This document shows, piece by piece, positions 28,345 through 36,490 of a stretch of DNA of 64,000 bases. Position 1 is the stretch's first letter; each line of letters starts with the position of its first letter. The notes under the pieces are model-generated. The model made no database searches. It was not told the origin of the DNA and was given only the letters and a program-made list of their open reading frames with translations. The DNA comes from Pseudomonas typographi (GTDB lineage Bacteria; Pseudomonadota; Gammaproteobacteria; Pseudomonadales; Pseudomonadaceae): the NCBI RefSeq assembly GCF_014694385.1, contig NZ_JAAOCA010000001.1, forward strand, positions 186,001 through 250,000. Direction: 5' to 3'. The translations under genes were made by a program, and so were the position numbers.

Positions 28345-29037
28345 CTATCGGCGCCGCCATAGCTGCCACCAGCGCTTTTGGCGCTGGAGCCCGACCCTGA
28401 TGATGTTGGCACTGCGCAGCCACGCCCGTTCGTAATCCCACGCATGGCCGCCCCATAGTTTTCCCGCCTCGTCGGAAAACCCCAAGGCCATCAATGCATA
28501 ATCGTACCCGGGCAGGCTACGCAGTGCATCGAACAGCACCAGGGCGTTGAACCCGGTGGAGGGGCCCACATAGCGCTTGCCGCCTGGCCGCTCTACCGGG
28601 TAGTTCCATAACGGTGGCAGCGGAATACGCTCGCGGAACACGCTAACACCCGGTAACGGGCAAAGGGCTTCGGTACAGCCTACCAGGATGCTGAAGCAAC
28701 GATCGCTACGGGGGTGAAACCAGGGTTGGATAGCGCCAGGCAGCGGTAAGCCAAAGAAGTAATGATCCGGCGCGTTGAAGCCATGCACCACAACATTGAC
28801 ACTGTGCGGCGTCAGCAATTCGGCCTTCAGGCATTTGTTGAAACTCACCACCACATCATCGCTGCCGATACCCAGCGCTTGCAGGTCCGCAGCGGTGATG
28901 GCCGGGTTATTGGCGACCAACACCACGCGGGGCGCCTTGAGCAAGCACGCCTTCAGCGCTGGGGAAAAACAGTTGAAAACATCCTGGTCGCCGCCCGGCA
29001 GCGCGCCAGCTGGCATGCCAGCGTGGTCCGTGGTCAT
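28345..29037 (-). CDS. putative sialyltransferase-like (GT29-like) glycan enzyme
   Basis: A 230-residue protein. LLKAPRVVLVANNPAIT with SDDVVVSFNKC resembles the first nucleotide-sugar motif of GT29-type enzymes, and GPSTGFNALVLFDAL followed by YDYALMALGF resembles their second motif (P/G-S-T-G then A-L then Y/L-G-F). Closing WGGHAWDYERAW supplies the His. This is a motif-level match only; the donor need not be CMP-sialic acid and could be CMP-Kdo or another sugar. Start ATG 29037 overlaps the upstream glycosyltransferase stop by 4 bp. Part of the accessory glycan set after hldE. Confidence 0.5.
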   Translation of the reverse strand: MTTDHAGMPAGALPGGDQDVFNCFSPALKACLLKAPRVVLVANNPAITAADLQALGIGSDDVVVSFNKCLKAELLTPHSVNVVVHGFNAPDHYFFGLPLPGAIQPWFHPRSDRCFSILVGCTEALCPLPGVSVFRERIPLPPLWNYPVERPGGKRYVGPSTGFNALVLFDALRSLPGYDYALMALGFSDEAGKLWGGHAWDYERAWLRSANIIRVGLQRQKRWWQLWRRR

Positions 29038-30014
29038 GGTGACTCCGGCACGCTCATGCCGTAGCGCAGCTTTACCCACAGCCTGGTGGCCAGCGACGGC
29101 CGCCGCCAGGCCCGCAATGGGCGCTGTATGTGCTCGGCCAGGTCACGCCCGACACGGGCAAAGCAATAATGCGCTTGGGCAAACGCCTGGCCATTGGCGG
29201 CAATGGCCGCGGCCTTTTCAGGCTGACTTTGCAACCATTGCAGTTTTTCCAGTGCCTCTTGCTCGCTGCGGTAAAACACAACGTTGTGCAAATCTTCGAA
29301 GCCCAAAAGCGCGTCTTCTTCACCTTGGCTCCATGCCAGCAACACACAACCGCACGCCATGGCCTCGAAGTTCTTGATCATGAACTCGCCCATGCCGATA
29401 TCGGCGCTGACGAATACCTTGATGCGGTTCAAGGTCTGAAGATACTCCGCGCCTGATTCGGTGCGCGTGACCAACATACCGGTGTGCCGCGCCAACGACT
29501 CCAGCAATGCTTTACGTTGGGCGTATTCCTTGCTTTTCAGGCTGCCCAGAAAACCGATGGGAATATCCCGGGTTAATTGAAGGTTGCGCAGCAGGTGCTC
29601 GTCGTACCCTTTGGAAACGAATACGGCATCGATACCTTCAGCCTGCATCCGGCGCGCCACCAGCGCACCGGAAACCAATGCCCGGCAGTTGGGAAGGCGC
29701 TTATATACCCGGGAATACACCTGGCGGTATTTGCTGCCGGCCATGTAGTTCTGATAAGCATCATGCTCCAAGAACACCAGCCCGGGTATGCAGCTAAGCG
29801 CCGCCATTTGTGGGGCAAGCCGCTTGATCCGGGAAAAAATCACCACACGGTCGAATTGTTCGTAATGAGCGGCCGCCAGAAAAGCCCCCAGGCGCATCTG
29901 CTGCGCCTTGCTCAGGCGGTGGATAACGCACGCGTCGCAATGCTGCTGCACGATTTCGTACAAGCGGTCCAGAATGACGCGTTGCTCATCCATCACCAGT
30001 AGCATGACTTTCAT
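29034..30014 (-). CDS. glycosyltransferase, GT-B type
   Basis: A 326-residue protein. The C-terminal half has the donor-site pattern of family 4/CgeB-like transferases: PIGFLGSLKSKEYAQRKALL, VFVSADIGMGEFMIKNFEAM then ACGCVLLAWSQGEEDALLGF. The N-terminal half has the alternating strand/helix pattern of the acceptor domain (RVVIFSRIKRL, GLVFLEHDAYQNYM). It likely adds one sugar to the LPS core or O-chain on the cytoplasmic side. ATG 30014 is preferred with GGTGG upstream; a GTG at 30029 is also possible. It follows hldE by 52 bp. Confidence 0.75.
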   Translation of the reverse strand: MKVMLLVMDEQRVILDRLYEIVQQHCDACVIHRLSKAQQMRLGAFLAAAHYEQFDRVVIFSRIKRLAPQMAALSCIPGLVFLEHDAYQNYMAGSKYRQVYSRVYKRLPNCRALVSGALVARRMQAEGIDAVFVSKGYDEHLLRNLQLTRDIPIGFLGSLKSKEYAQRKALLESLARHTGMLVTRTESGAEYLQTLNRIKVFVSADIGMGEFMIKNFEAMACGCVLLAWSQGEEDALLGFEDLHNVVFYRSEQEALEKLQWLQSQPEKAAAIAANGQAFAQAHYCFARVGRDLAEHIQRPLRAWRRPSLATRLWVKLRYGMSVPESP

Positions 30015-30066
30015 GGGTTTACGTGCCACCTACTGCCCGTGCCGATCAAGGTTCGGTCACCCTGCA

Positions 30067-31488
30067 TCAATGGTTGCGAATCTTCTCGACGATCGACGTC
30101 GTCGAGCTGTTTTCCACCAGCCCCAGCACCTTCACCGTGCCGCCATAGCCGGTGACGATGTCGGCACCCACCACCTGTTCCATCGAATAATCGCCGCCTT
30201 TTACCAGCACGTCGGGGCGCACATGGGCCAGCAGGTTCTCTGGGGTATCTTCCGAAAAGCTGATCACCCAATCCACCGCCCCCAGGCCCGCCAGTACGGC
30301 CATGCGCCGGTCAACGCTGTTGATTGGCCGGCCCGGGCCTTTCAGGCGGCTGACCGAGGCGTCGTCGTTCACCGCGACGATCAGCCGGTCACCTTGCGCG
30401 CGGGCCTGCTCCAGGTAGGTGACATGCCCGGCATGCAAGATATCGAAGCAGCCGTTGGTGAACACGATGCTTTCGTTGTGCGCACGGGCATCGTCGATGG
30501 CCAGCAGCAATTGCCCAAGGCTGAGTACACCGCGCTCGGAGCCCTCTTCGCGCTGGATCGCACGGCGCAGCTCCGGTGCGCTGATGGCCGCAGTGCCAAG
30601 CTTGCCCACCACGATACCGGCTGCCAGGTTGGCCAGGGCTACCGCGTGCGGCAACTCCTCACCGGCCGCCAAGGCCGCCGCCAAGGTGGAAATCACCGTG
30701 TCACCGGCACCGGTGACGTCGAATACTTCACGGGCGCGGGCCGGTAAGTGCAGGGCGGGCTGGTCGGGGCGCAGTAGGGTCATGCCGTGCTCACCGCGGG
30801 TCACCAACAACGCGCCCATGTCCAGTTCGCTCATCAACCGCGCGCCCTTTTCCACCAGCTCCGCTTCGTCGGCGCAGCTGCCGACGATGGCTTCGAACTC
30901 GGTGAGGTTAGGGGTAATCAAGCTGGCACCGCGGTAGATGGTAAAGTCCTTACCCTTGGGGTCGGCCAGCACGGGAATGTTCTTCGCCCGGGCGGCAGCG
31001 ATCAGTTTCTGGTGGTTCTTCAAGGCGCCCTTGCCGTAATCCGACAGGACCATGACCTTGACACCTTCCAGCAGGCCGTCCACTTGGCTGGCCAAGGCCA
31101 AGGGGTCGGTGGCGAACGCCTCTTCGAAGTCGATGCGCAGCAATTGCTGGTGGCGGCTCATCACCCGTAGTTTGACCACGGTCGGCTGGTGAGCAATGCG
31201 CTGGAATACGGCCTTTACGCCCGCGGCCTTGAGGCTGTCAGCCAGGCTGTCGGCGGCCTCGTCCGCGCCCGTAACACCGACCAGGGAAGCAGGGGCGCCC
31301 AGCGCGGCGATGTTCAATGCCACGTTGGCCGCGCCACCGGGCCGGTCCTCGATCTGCTCCACCTTGACCACGGGCACCGGTGCCTCTGGGGAGATACGCG
31401 AAGTACCGCCATGCCAGTATCGGTCGAGCATGACATCGCCGACCACCAGAACCGGAGCCGAGTCGAATCGCGGCATGGATAACTTCAT
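30067..31488 (-). CDS. hldE: bifunctional heptose kinase/adenylyltransferase
   Basis: The 473-residue fusion makes ADP-heptose for the LPS inner core. The N-terminal PfkB-type kinase phosphorylates D-glycero-D-manno-heptose 7-phosphate (GDVMLDRYWHGGTSRIS, DRPGGAANVALN, VTGAGDTVISTLAA). The C-terminal nucleotidyltransferase (TNGCFDILHAGHV, KGPGRPINS) adds AMP. Start ATG 31488 (MKLSMPRFD) matches the family; two codons upstream are also open. The acceptors of its product are WaaC and WaaF, encoded further right. Confidence 0.97.
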   Translation of the reverse strand: MKLSMPRFDSAPVLVVGDVMLDRYWHGGTSRISPEAPVPVVKVEQIEDRPGGAANVALNIAALGAPASLVGVTGADEAADSLADSLKAAGVKAVFQRIAHQPTVVKLRVMSRHQQLLRIDFEEAFATDPLALASQVDGLLEGVKVMVLSDYGKGALKNHQKLIAAARAKNIPVLADPKGKDFTIYRGASLITPNLTEFEAIVGSCADEAELVEKGARLMSELDMGALLVTRGEHGMTLLRPDQPALHLPARAREVFDVTGAGDTVISTLAAALAAGEELPHAVALANLAAGIVVGKLGTAAISAPELRRAIQREEGSERGVLSLGQLLLAIDDARAHNESIVFTNGCFDILHAGHVTYLEQARAQGDRLIVAVNDDASVSRLKGPGRPINSVDRRMAVLAGLGAVDWVISFSEDTPENLLAHVRPDVLVKGGDYSMEQVVGADIVTGYGGTVKVLGLVENSSTTSIVEKIRNH

Positions 31489-31581
31489 GGGCAACCCACA
31501 TACAAAATGAACAGAGCGCGCGATATTAACACAGCGTTTGCCGCAAGCTGCGCCCAGCGCGCGGCAACCACGGCGCTGGGC

Positions 31582-32979
31582 TTACCGGGGTAGATCGCGC
31601 ACCCAAAAAAGCTCGTGCCGACGCACCGCCTTGCGGAAAAACTCATCTTCGCCGGTCGCCGGCCAGCGGCGCCCCGCCAGCGCCCACTGCACCCAACGGC
31701 GAAGGCGCCGCTTGAACGGCAGCGGGCCCTGCAGGTCATGTTGCATACGCAGCGCCATAGCCTTGTCCAACTGCACCTGCGCCGCCAGCAGCGGGCTCCA
31801 CAAGTGACCGGCGGCAGGCTCGTCGATGGCCGGCGGCAAAGTGATCCCGGCACCCGCGGGGCCCATCGGCCAACGGTCGTTGTCATGCAAATGGTTGGCA
31901 TACAACAGCGCGACGCTCGGTTTCCATGCGCTCAAGGCCATGGCCTGGGTCAGGGCCTGGGTGGTACAGACATGGTCGGCGTGGGGGTCGAATCGGGGGT
32001 GCGGGGTAACCACCACCTCCGGCTGAAAGTGTTCCAGCAGCCCTTGCAGGTCGGCGACCAGGTTATTCCACGTGGGCTGCCCGTCGGCGTCGGCCGCCAG
32101 CCGTACCGGGTTATGCTGGCGGGCGCCGCGTACGTCGAACTCGCCCGACTCCATTGAACCGAACGGCGTGGCAGGTGCTTGCGCCATCGCCGGCAAGCGC
32201 AAGCAAAAGTAACCCAGTTGCACGCAGCGCTCGGCCGGCACACCGCCCCACAACGGCACTGCCAGGCTGTCCCAGGTGCGCAAGCGCCCTTTGAGGCGGG
32301 CCGCCTGCTGCGCATTCAAACCCAAGCCCCGATAGGCCTGCGCCTCGATCTCGCCTTGGGTCACGGTGACGATGCAGGCGTGCGCGCAGCGGCTATAGAG
32401 CCCAAAGGCTGCCAGTTCGGCGTCGTCGGCATGGGGGGCCAAGACCATCACCCGTCGCGTCGCATAGTCGGGGTTGCTAAACACGTACAGCAACCCCTGC
32501 GCCGGTAACCGGCAAAAGCGCCCGCGCAGGCTCAACGCCCCGGCTTGCAGTGCTTCGCGCTGGCCAGACAGGTTGAGATAACGCCGGCCCGTCACCCCCC
32601 GTTCAAACGTTTGTGGGTCATCGCCTATCCGTACATAAGGGTCCAGCCAGCGCCCTAACCATGTGGCCTTGAGGGTAACCTCCAGCACCAGGGTTTCACC
32701 TGGCGCCAGGGGCTCACTGAGGGTGAGCTTCGGGCCTAACGTGACGGTTTGCTTGGCCGCTGTGTGCGAAAAGTCATAGGTATAGTCGTCGCCGGGCCGG
32801 TAAAATAGGTGGTCGGCAAACCACGCCTCATGCGCGAGCCAGCCCAGCGCCGCGAGCAAGGGCGCTGCCCACCAGGCTACCAGCACACCTACCGCCACCA
32901 GCACCAGCACAGCGGCAACCAGGTACAAGCGCTTGCTGCGCCGGTGGGCTTTAAGCAGTAACTGTTTACGTTCGGCCAT
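31582..32979 (-). CDS. dnpA: PIG-L family de-N-acetylase, DnpA-like
   Basis: A 465-residue protein with an N-terminal membrane anchor (about residues 18-38), a beta-rich region to about 170, then a PIG-L/LmbE deacetylase domain with the metal motif APHADDAEL (181-189) and TPHPRFDPHADH. In P. aeruginosa the equivalent LPS-locus gene (PA5002) is dnpA, reported to affect antibiotic persistence; the physiological substrate is thought to be a surface sugar. It starts 6 bp after mig-14 and belongs to the same run. The symbol is assigned from domain plus location. Confidence 0.8.
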   Translation of the reverse strand: MAERKQLLLKAHRRSKRLYLVAAVLVLVAVGVLVAWWAAPLLAALGWLAHEAWFADHLFYRPGDDYTYDFSHTAAKQTVTLGPKLTLSEPLAPGETLVLEVTLKATWLGRWLDPYVRIGDDPQTFERGVTGRRYLNLSGQREALQAGALSLRGRFCRLPAQGLLYVFSNPDYATRRVMVLAPHADDAELAAFGLYSRCAHACIVTVTQGEIEAQAYRGLGLNAQQAARLKGRLRTWDSLAVPLWGGVPAERCVQLGYFCLRLPAMAQAPATPFGSMESGEFDVRGARQHNPVRLAADADGQPTWNNLVADLQGLLEHFQPEVVVTPHPRFDPHADHVCTTQALTQAMALSAWKPSVALLYANHLHDNDRWPMGPAGAGITLPPAIDEPAAGHLWSPLLAAQVQLDKAMALRMQHDLQGPLPFKRRLRRWVQWALAGRRWPATGEDEFFRKAVRRHELFWVRDLPR

Positions 32980-32985
32980 GGTTGG

Positions 32986-33882
32986 CTACACCTGATATAC
33001 CGGTACGCTGTGGCACCAGCGGCCTTTATATTCACGGTCGGCCCGGCCAAACGAATAGCGCAGCGGTTTGCCCAGGGCGCGCGCCGCCTCCCATTCGCTT
33101 TGGGTATTGACGAAGCTCAGCACACTGCCGGGGCTGAACTGGCGGCTTTGCGGGTCGACACCGCCGTTGACATATTCCAACGAAACCCAGCGTGGGGCTT
33201 GAACCTTGTACAGAATTTGAATCGCGACCGGCTCCGAATCGATCTCGGCCATAAAGCCAGTCATGAACTCACGCAATAGCGCGAAAACCTCGGCCAATCG
33301 CTCCTTTCCAGGGGCGGCACACTGCCAACGCCTGAAGAATAACTCGGCGTACATGTCAGCCAGTTGCTCGGCAGAAAAATCATGCACCGGGCGCAACACG
33401 CCACCGGCCTCTTCGAGCATACGCTGCTCGCGCCGTTGGTTATAACGGAACTTCTTGGTGTAGTCCTCAGGCGCGCGGGCCAGCGCCAAGCCATCGCGTT
33501 GCTGGGTAAGGGTTGTGAAACACGTGGCATTGAGCTGCGAGACATAACGCGCCCGCTGGCGCATTGGCACCTGCGTGCCTTCGGCCACCGGCAGGATGAC
33601 TTCGGCATTACCCAAGTCGAAAAGCCCACGCCGCCCTTGGCGCTTCAATACCTGTTTAGACAGCGCGAGGTGGCGGCCCCAACACGGCAGGGCGGCGACC
33701 ACCCTACCCTCGGCCTCCCACCCCAAATACCGCACTGGGATCTCGGCCAGCGCGGCCAGGCGCTCCACCACGTGGGGGTGGGTCGCCACACTGCCACCGT
33801 ATTGGCTCCAGGCGTGCGTATAGGCCGCGGCGTCGATAACCACCCACCCCCTTTCGCGCCATGCCCGTAACGCATTCAACAT
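32986..33882 (-). CDS. mig-14: Mig-14 family protein
   Basis: A 298-residue protein of the Mig-14 family (GNAT-like fold), known in Salmonella and P. aeruginosa for survival against antimicrobial peptides. Family marks are YTKKFRYNQRREQRMLEEAG, AELFFRRWQCAAPGKERL and the C-terminal RADREYKGRWCHSVPVYQV. It is likely membrane-associated on the cytoplasmic side. Its start lies inside the end of msbA (7-bp overlap), so it is translated with the lipid A exporter, in keeping with a role in modifying or protecting LPS. Confidence 0.85.
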   Translation of the reverse strand: MLNALRAWRERGWVVIDAAAYTHAWSQYGGSVATHPHVVERLAALAEIPVRYLGWEAEGRVVAALPCWGRHLALSKQVLKRQGRRGLFDLGNAEVILPVAEGTQVPMRQRARYVSQLNATCFTTLTQQRDGLALARAPEDYTKKFRYNQRREQRMLEEAGGVLRPVHDFSAEQLADMYAELFFRRWQCAAPGKERLAEVFALLREFMTGFMAEIDSEPVAIQILYKVQAPRWVSLEYVNGGVDPQSRQFSPGSVLSFVNTQSEWEAARALGKPLRYSFGRADREYKGRWCHSVPVYQV

Positions 33883-35696
33883 AGGTCGGCGGCCCGGCCC
33901 GGTACGGCCTCAGGGGCCTCTTCGAATTGTTTGGCGTGCAACCGTGCGTAATACCCATTCATCGCCAAGAGCTCTGCATGGGTACCGCGCTCGACAATCC
34001 GGCCCTCATCCATCACCAGGATCTGGTCGGCTTTTTCGATGGTGCTCAAGCGGTGTGCAATCACCAAGGTGGTCCGGTTCTTCATCACTTCATCCAGAGC
34101 GCTCTGGATATGCCGCTCCGACTCGGTGTCCAGGGCCGACGTCGCCTCGTCGAGAATCAACAAGGGCGCATCCTTGAGCAACGCCCGAGCAATGGCCAGC
34201 CGCTGGCGTTGGCCGCCGGACAACAGCACGCCATTTTCGCCTACCAGGGTCTGGTAGCCCTGGGGCATTTTTTCGATGAATTCGTCGGCATAGGCAGCGG
34301 CGGCGGCACGCTGTATATCGGCAAGCGGTGCGCCCGCCAGGTCGCCATAGGCGATGTTGTTCGCCACGGTATCGTTGAACAGCGTAACCGCCTGGGTGAC
34401 CAATGCGATATGGCGGCGCAGGTTGCGCAGGCGATAATCCTGGATCTCTATGCCATCGAGCAGTATCTGGCCCTCGCTGTGCTGGTAAAAGCGCGGCACC
34501 AGGTTAGCCAGGGTCGACTTGCCGCTGCCCGAGCGCCCCACGAGCGCAACCAATTGCCCGACCTCTGCCACAAAGCTGATATCGCTCAGCACGGGTTTTT
34601 CCGTGCCAGGGTATGTGAAGCTCAAACCGCGCACTTCGAGCCGGCCAGACACCCGCTCCCGCTCGGCTGTTCCGGCGTCGGGCTCCGGCGGCTCGTCCAA
34701 CTGCTCAAAGATGCTTTCAGCCCCGGCCACGCCTTTTTGGATAGTCGAACTGACCTCGGACAACTGCCGGATAGGCTTGGGTAAAAGCCCCGCCATGGTG
34801 ATATAGGCAACCAGGTCGCCCGGCGACGAATCACCACGTAAATACAGCACCAGAAACATCACCACCGCCATGGCCGAATAGGTGACCAACTGCAGCATTG
34901 GCGTATAGACCGCACCCGTTTTGGTCAACTTCAGTTGTTTGTCCGAATTGCTCTGGCTGGCGTTTCGAAAGCGTGTTTGCTCGTACTGTTCGCCGCCAAA
35001 ACTGCGGACCACGCGAAACCCTTGAATCGTTTCCGAGGCCACGTGGGTCACATCGCCCATGGCCACCTGGATTTTCTTGCTCTGCTTGCGAAACTTGCGG
35101 CTGGTGCTGGTGACCATCAGGCCAATCACCGGCAAGATAGCCAGCATCACCAAGGTTAACTTCCAGTTCATCCACAGCAGCGAGACGAACAGAAAAACCA
35201 CGGTCATGCCCTCGCGAATCACCACTTTGATCGCATCGGTCGCGGCACCGGTGACCATGGTGACATTAAAGGTGATTCTAGAAATCAGATGGCCCGAGTT
35301 GTGGTTATCAAAGTACCGCGTGGGCAACTTCAGTATCTTATTGAATAGCAGCACGCGCAGGTCATGCACCAAGCCCAGCGACACACGCGCCAGAAAGAAA
35401 TTACCCAGGTAAGAACCCACCCCCTGCCAGGCGGCAATCAGGATGATCATCAGGGGAACGGCCTGCAATAGCTGCAAGTTCGGCAAGTAGGGGGTATCGG
35501 CGAACAGCTTGGCGCCTGGGTTGGCCAGGCCGTCGACGAAGTACTTCAAAATATACGCCAGCATCGGCTGGGTGGAGGCGAAAATAAGAAAGCCGACGAT
35601 GCTCAGCAGGAACAGGCCAATGTAAGGGCGAACGTAGGTTAGCAGGCGCAGGTAAATCTTGAGCGTGGATGGAGCACGGGGTGTGGGGCTGCTCAT
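33876..35696 (-). CDS. msbA: lipid A export ABC transporter MsbA
   Basis: A 606-residue half-transporter with six membrane helices (residues 20-320) and a nucleotide-binding domain: Walker A GRSGSGKS (387-394), signature LSGGQ (492-496), Walker B LLILDEA (512-518). It flips core-lipid A across the inner membrane. Start ATG 35696 has GGAA upstream. First gene of the minus-strand run msbA, mig-14, dnpA, hldE and three glycan genes; the 128-bp region before it (35697-35824) is shared with a divergent gene. Confidence 0.94.
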   Translation of the reverse strand: MSSPTPRAPSTLKIYLRLLTYVRPYIGLFLLSIVGFLIFASTQPMLAYILKYFVDGLANPGAKLFADTPYLPNLQLLQAVPLMIILIAAWQGVGSYLGNFFLARVSLGLVHDLRVLLFNKILKLPTRYFDNHNSGHLISRITFNVTMVTGAATDAIKVVIREGMTVVFLFVSLLWMNWKLTLVMLAILPVIGLMVTSTSRKFRKQSKKIQVAMGDVTHVASETIQGFRVVRSFGGEQYEQTRFRNASQSNSDKQLKLTKTGAVYTPMLQLVTYSAMAVVMFLVLYLRGDSSPGDLVAYITMAGLLPKPIRQLSEVSSTIQKGVAGAESIFEQLDEPPEPDAGTAERERVSGRLEVRGLSFTYPGTEKPVLSDISFVAEVGQLVALVGRSGSGKSTLANLVPRFYQHSEGQILLDGIEIQDYRLRNLRRHIALVTQAVTLFNDTVANNIAYGDLAGAPLADIQRAAAAAYADEFIEKMPQGYQTLVGENGVLLSGGQRQRLAIARALLKDAPLLILDEATSALDTESERHIQSALDEVMKNRTTLVIAHRLSTIEKADQILVMDEGRIVERGTHAELLAMNGYYARLHAKQFEEAPEAVPGRAADLC

Positions 35697-35824
35697 GGGT
35701 TTCCGTTACATGACGTCTTGAAACGGCGATGGTAACACACCCCGCAGGGCGCCCAAATGGGGGGGCCGGCAGCCCCGCGCCGGCCAATTCGGGTAAGATG
35801 GGCGGCTAATTACGGGAACGATCA

Positions 35825-36490
35825 ATGCAACCACTCAACCATAGCGCTTACCTTGCCCTGCGCGAAGGGGCAACCGTCATCGAGGCCGACGGTACGGGTG
35901 AAAAGGTGCTGCAATTGCCCGATGGCCGTTTTCTGAAACTGTTCCGACGCAAGCGCCTGGTGACTTCGGCGGCACTGTTTCCTTATGCCCAGCGCTTTGC
36001 TGACAATGCAAGGCGCCTCGGTGATATGGGGATCGCTACCCCACAGGTGGTGGCGGTTTATCGGGTCAAGAGCATCGAGCGAGACGCGGTTTATTATGAG
36101 CCGCTGCCCGGCAAAACCGTTCGCCAACTGATGCACAGCCCTGGCCAGGCCGAACCGTTGCGCCGGCAATTCGGGGCGTTCGTTGCGCAGTTACATACCC
36201 ACGGGGTGTACTTTCGCTCGCTTCACCTGGGCAATGTCATCCTCACACCGCAAGGCGGCATGGGCTTGATCGACATCGCCGACCTGAATTGCCAATGGCG
36301 CACGCTCAGCGCCAGCAAGCGCCTGCGCAACTTCCAGCATATGCTGCGTTATGCCCATGACCGCGAATGGTTGCGAGGCACCAATGCCGGGCATACCTTC
36401 CTCGAAGCCTACCAGCAGGCACTGCCCAGCAGCCGCCCGTATACCCGTTTACTCAGCACGCTCGGTGCGCTGTTTGCGCCCAGCGCTTAG
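35825..36490 (+). CDS. kinase-fold LPS/toluene-tolerance protein, catalytic Asp absent
   Basis: A 221-residue protein of the WaaP-like small-kinase fold, related to a gene next to msbA in P. aeruginosa (PA4998). FLKLFRRKRLVTS gives the ATP-site Lys, and GMGLIDIADLNCQWR the metal-binding strand. In the catalytic loop, YFRSLHLGNVIL, Ser stands where active relatives have Asp (WaaP: NHRDCYICHF). It may be a pseudokinase or use another base. Good GGGAA ribosome site. Its 3' end overlaps the convergent membrane glycosyltransferase gene by 4 bp. Confidence 0.75.
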   Translation: MQPLNHSAYLALREGATVIEADGTGEKVLQLPDGRFLKLFRRKRLVTSAALFPYAQRFADNARRLGDMGIATPQVVAVYRVKSIERDAVYYEPLPGKTVRQLMHSPGQAEPLRRQFGAFVAQLHTHGVYFRSLHLGNVILTPQGGMGLIDIADLNCQWRTLSASKRLRNFQHMLRYAHDREWLRGTNAGHTFLEAYQQALPSSRPYTRLLSTLGALFAPSA

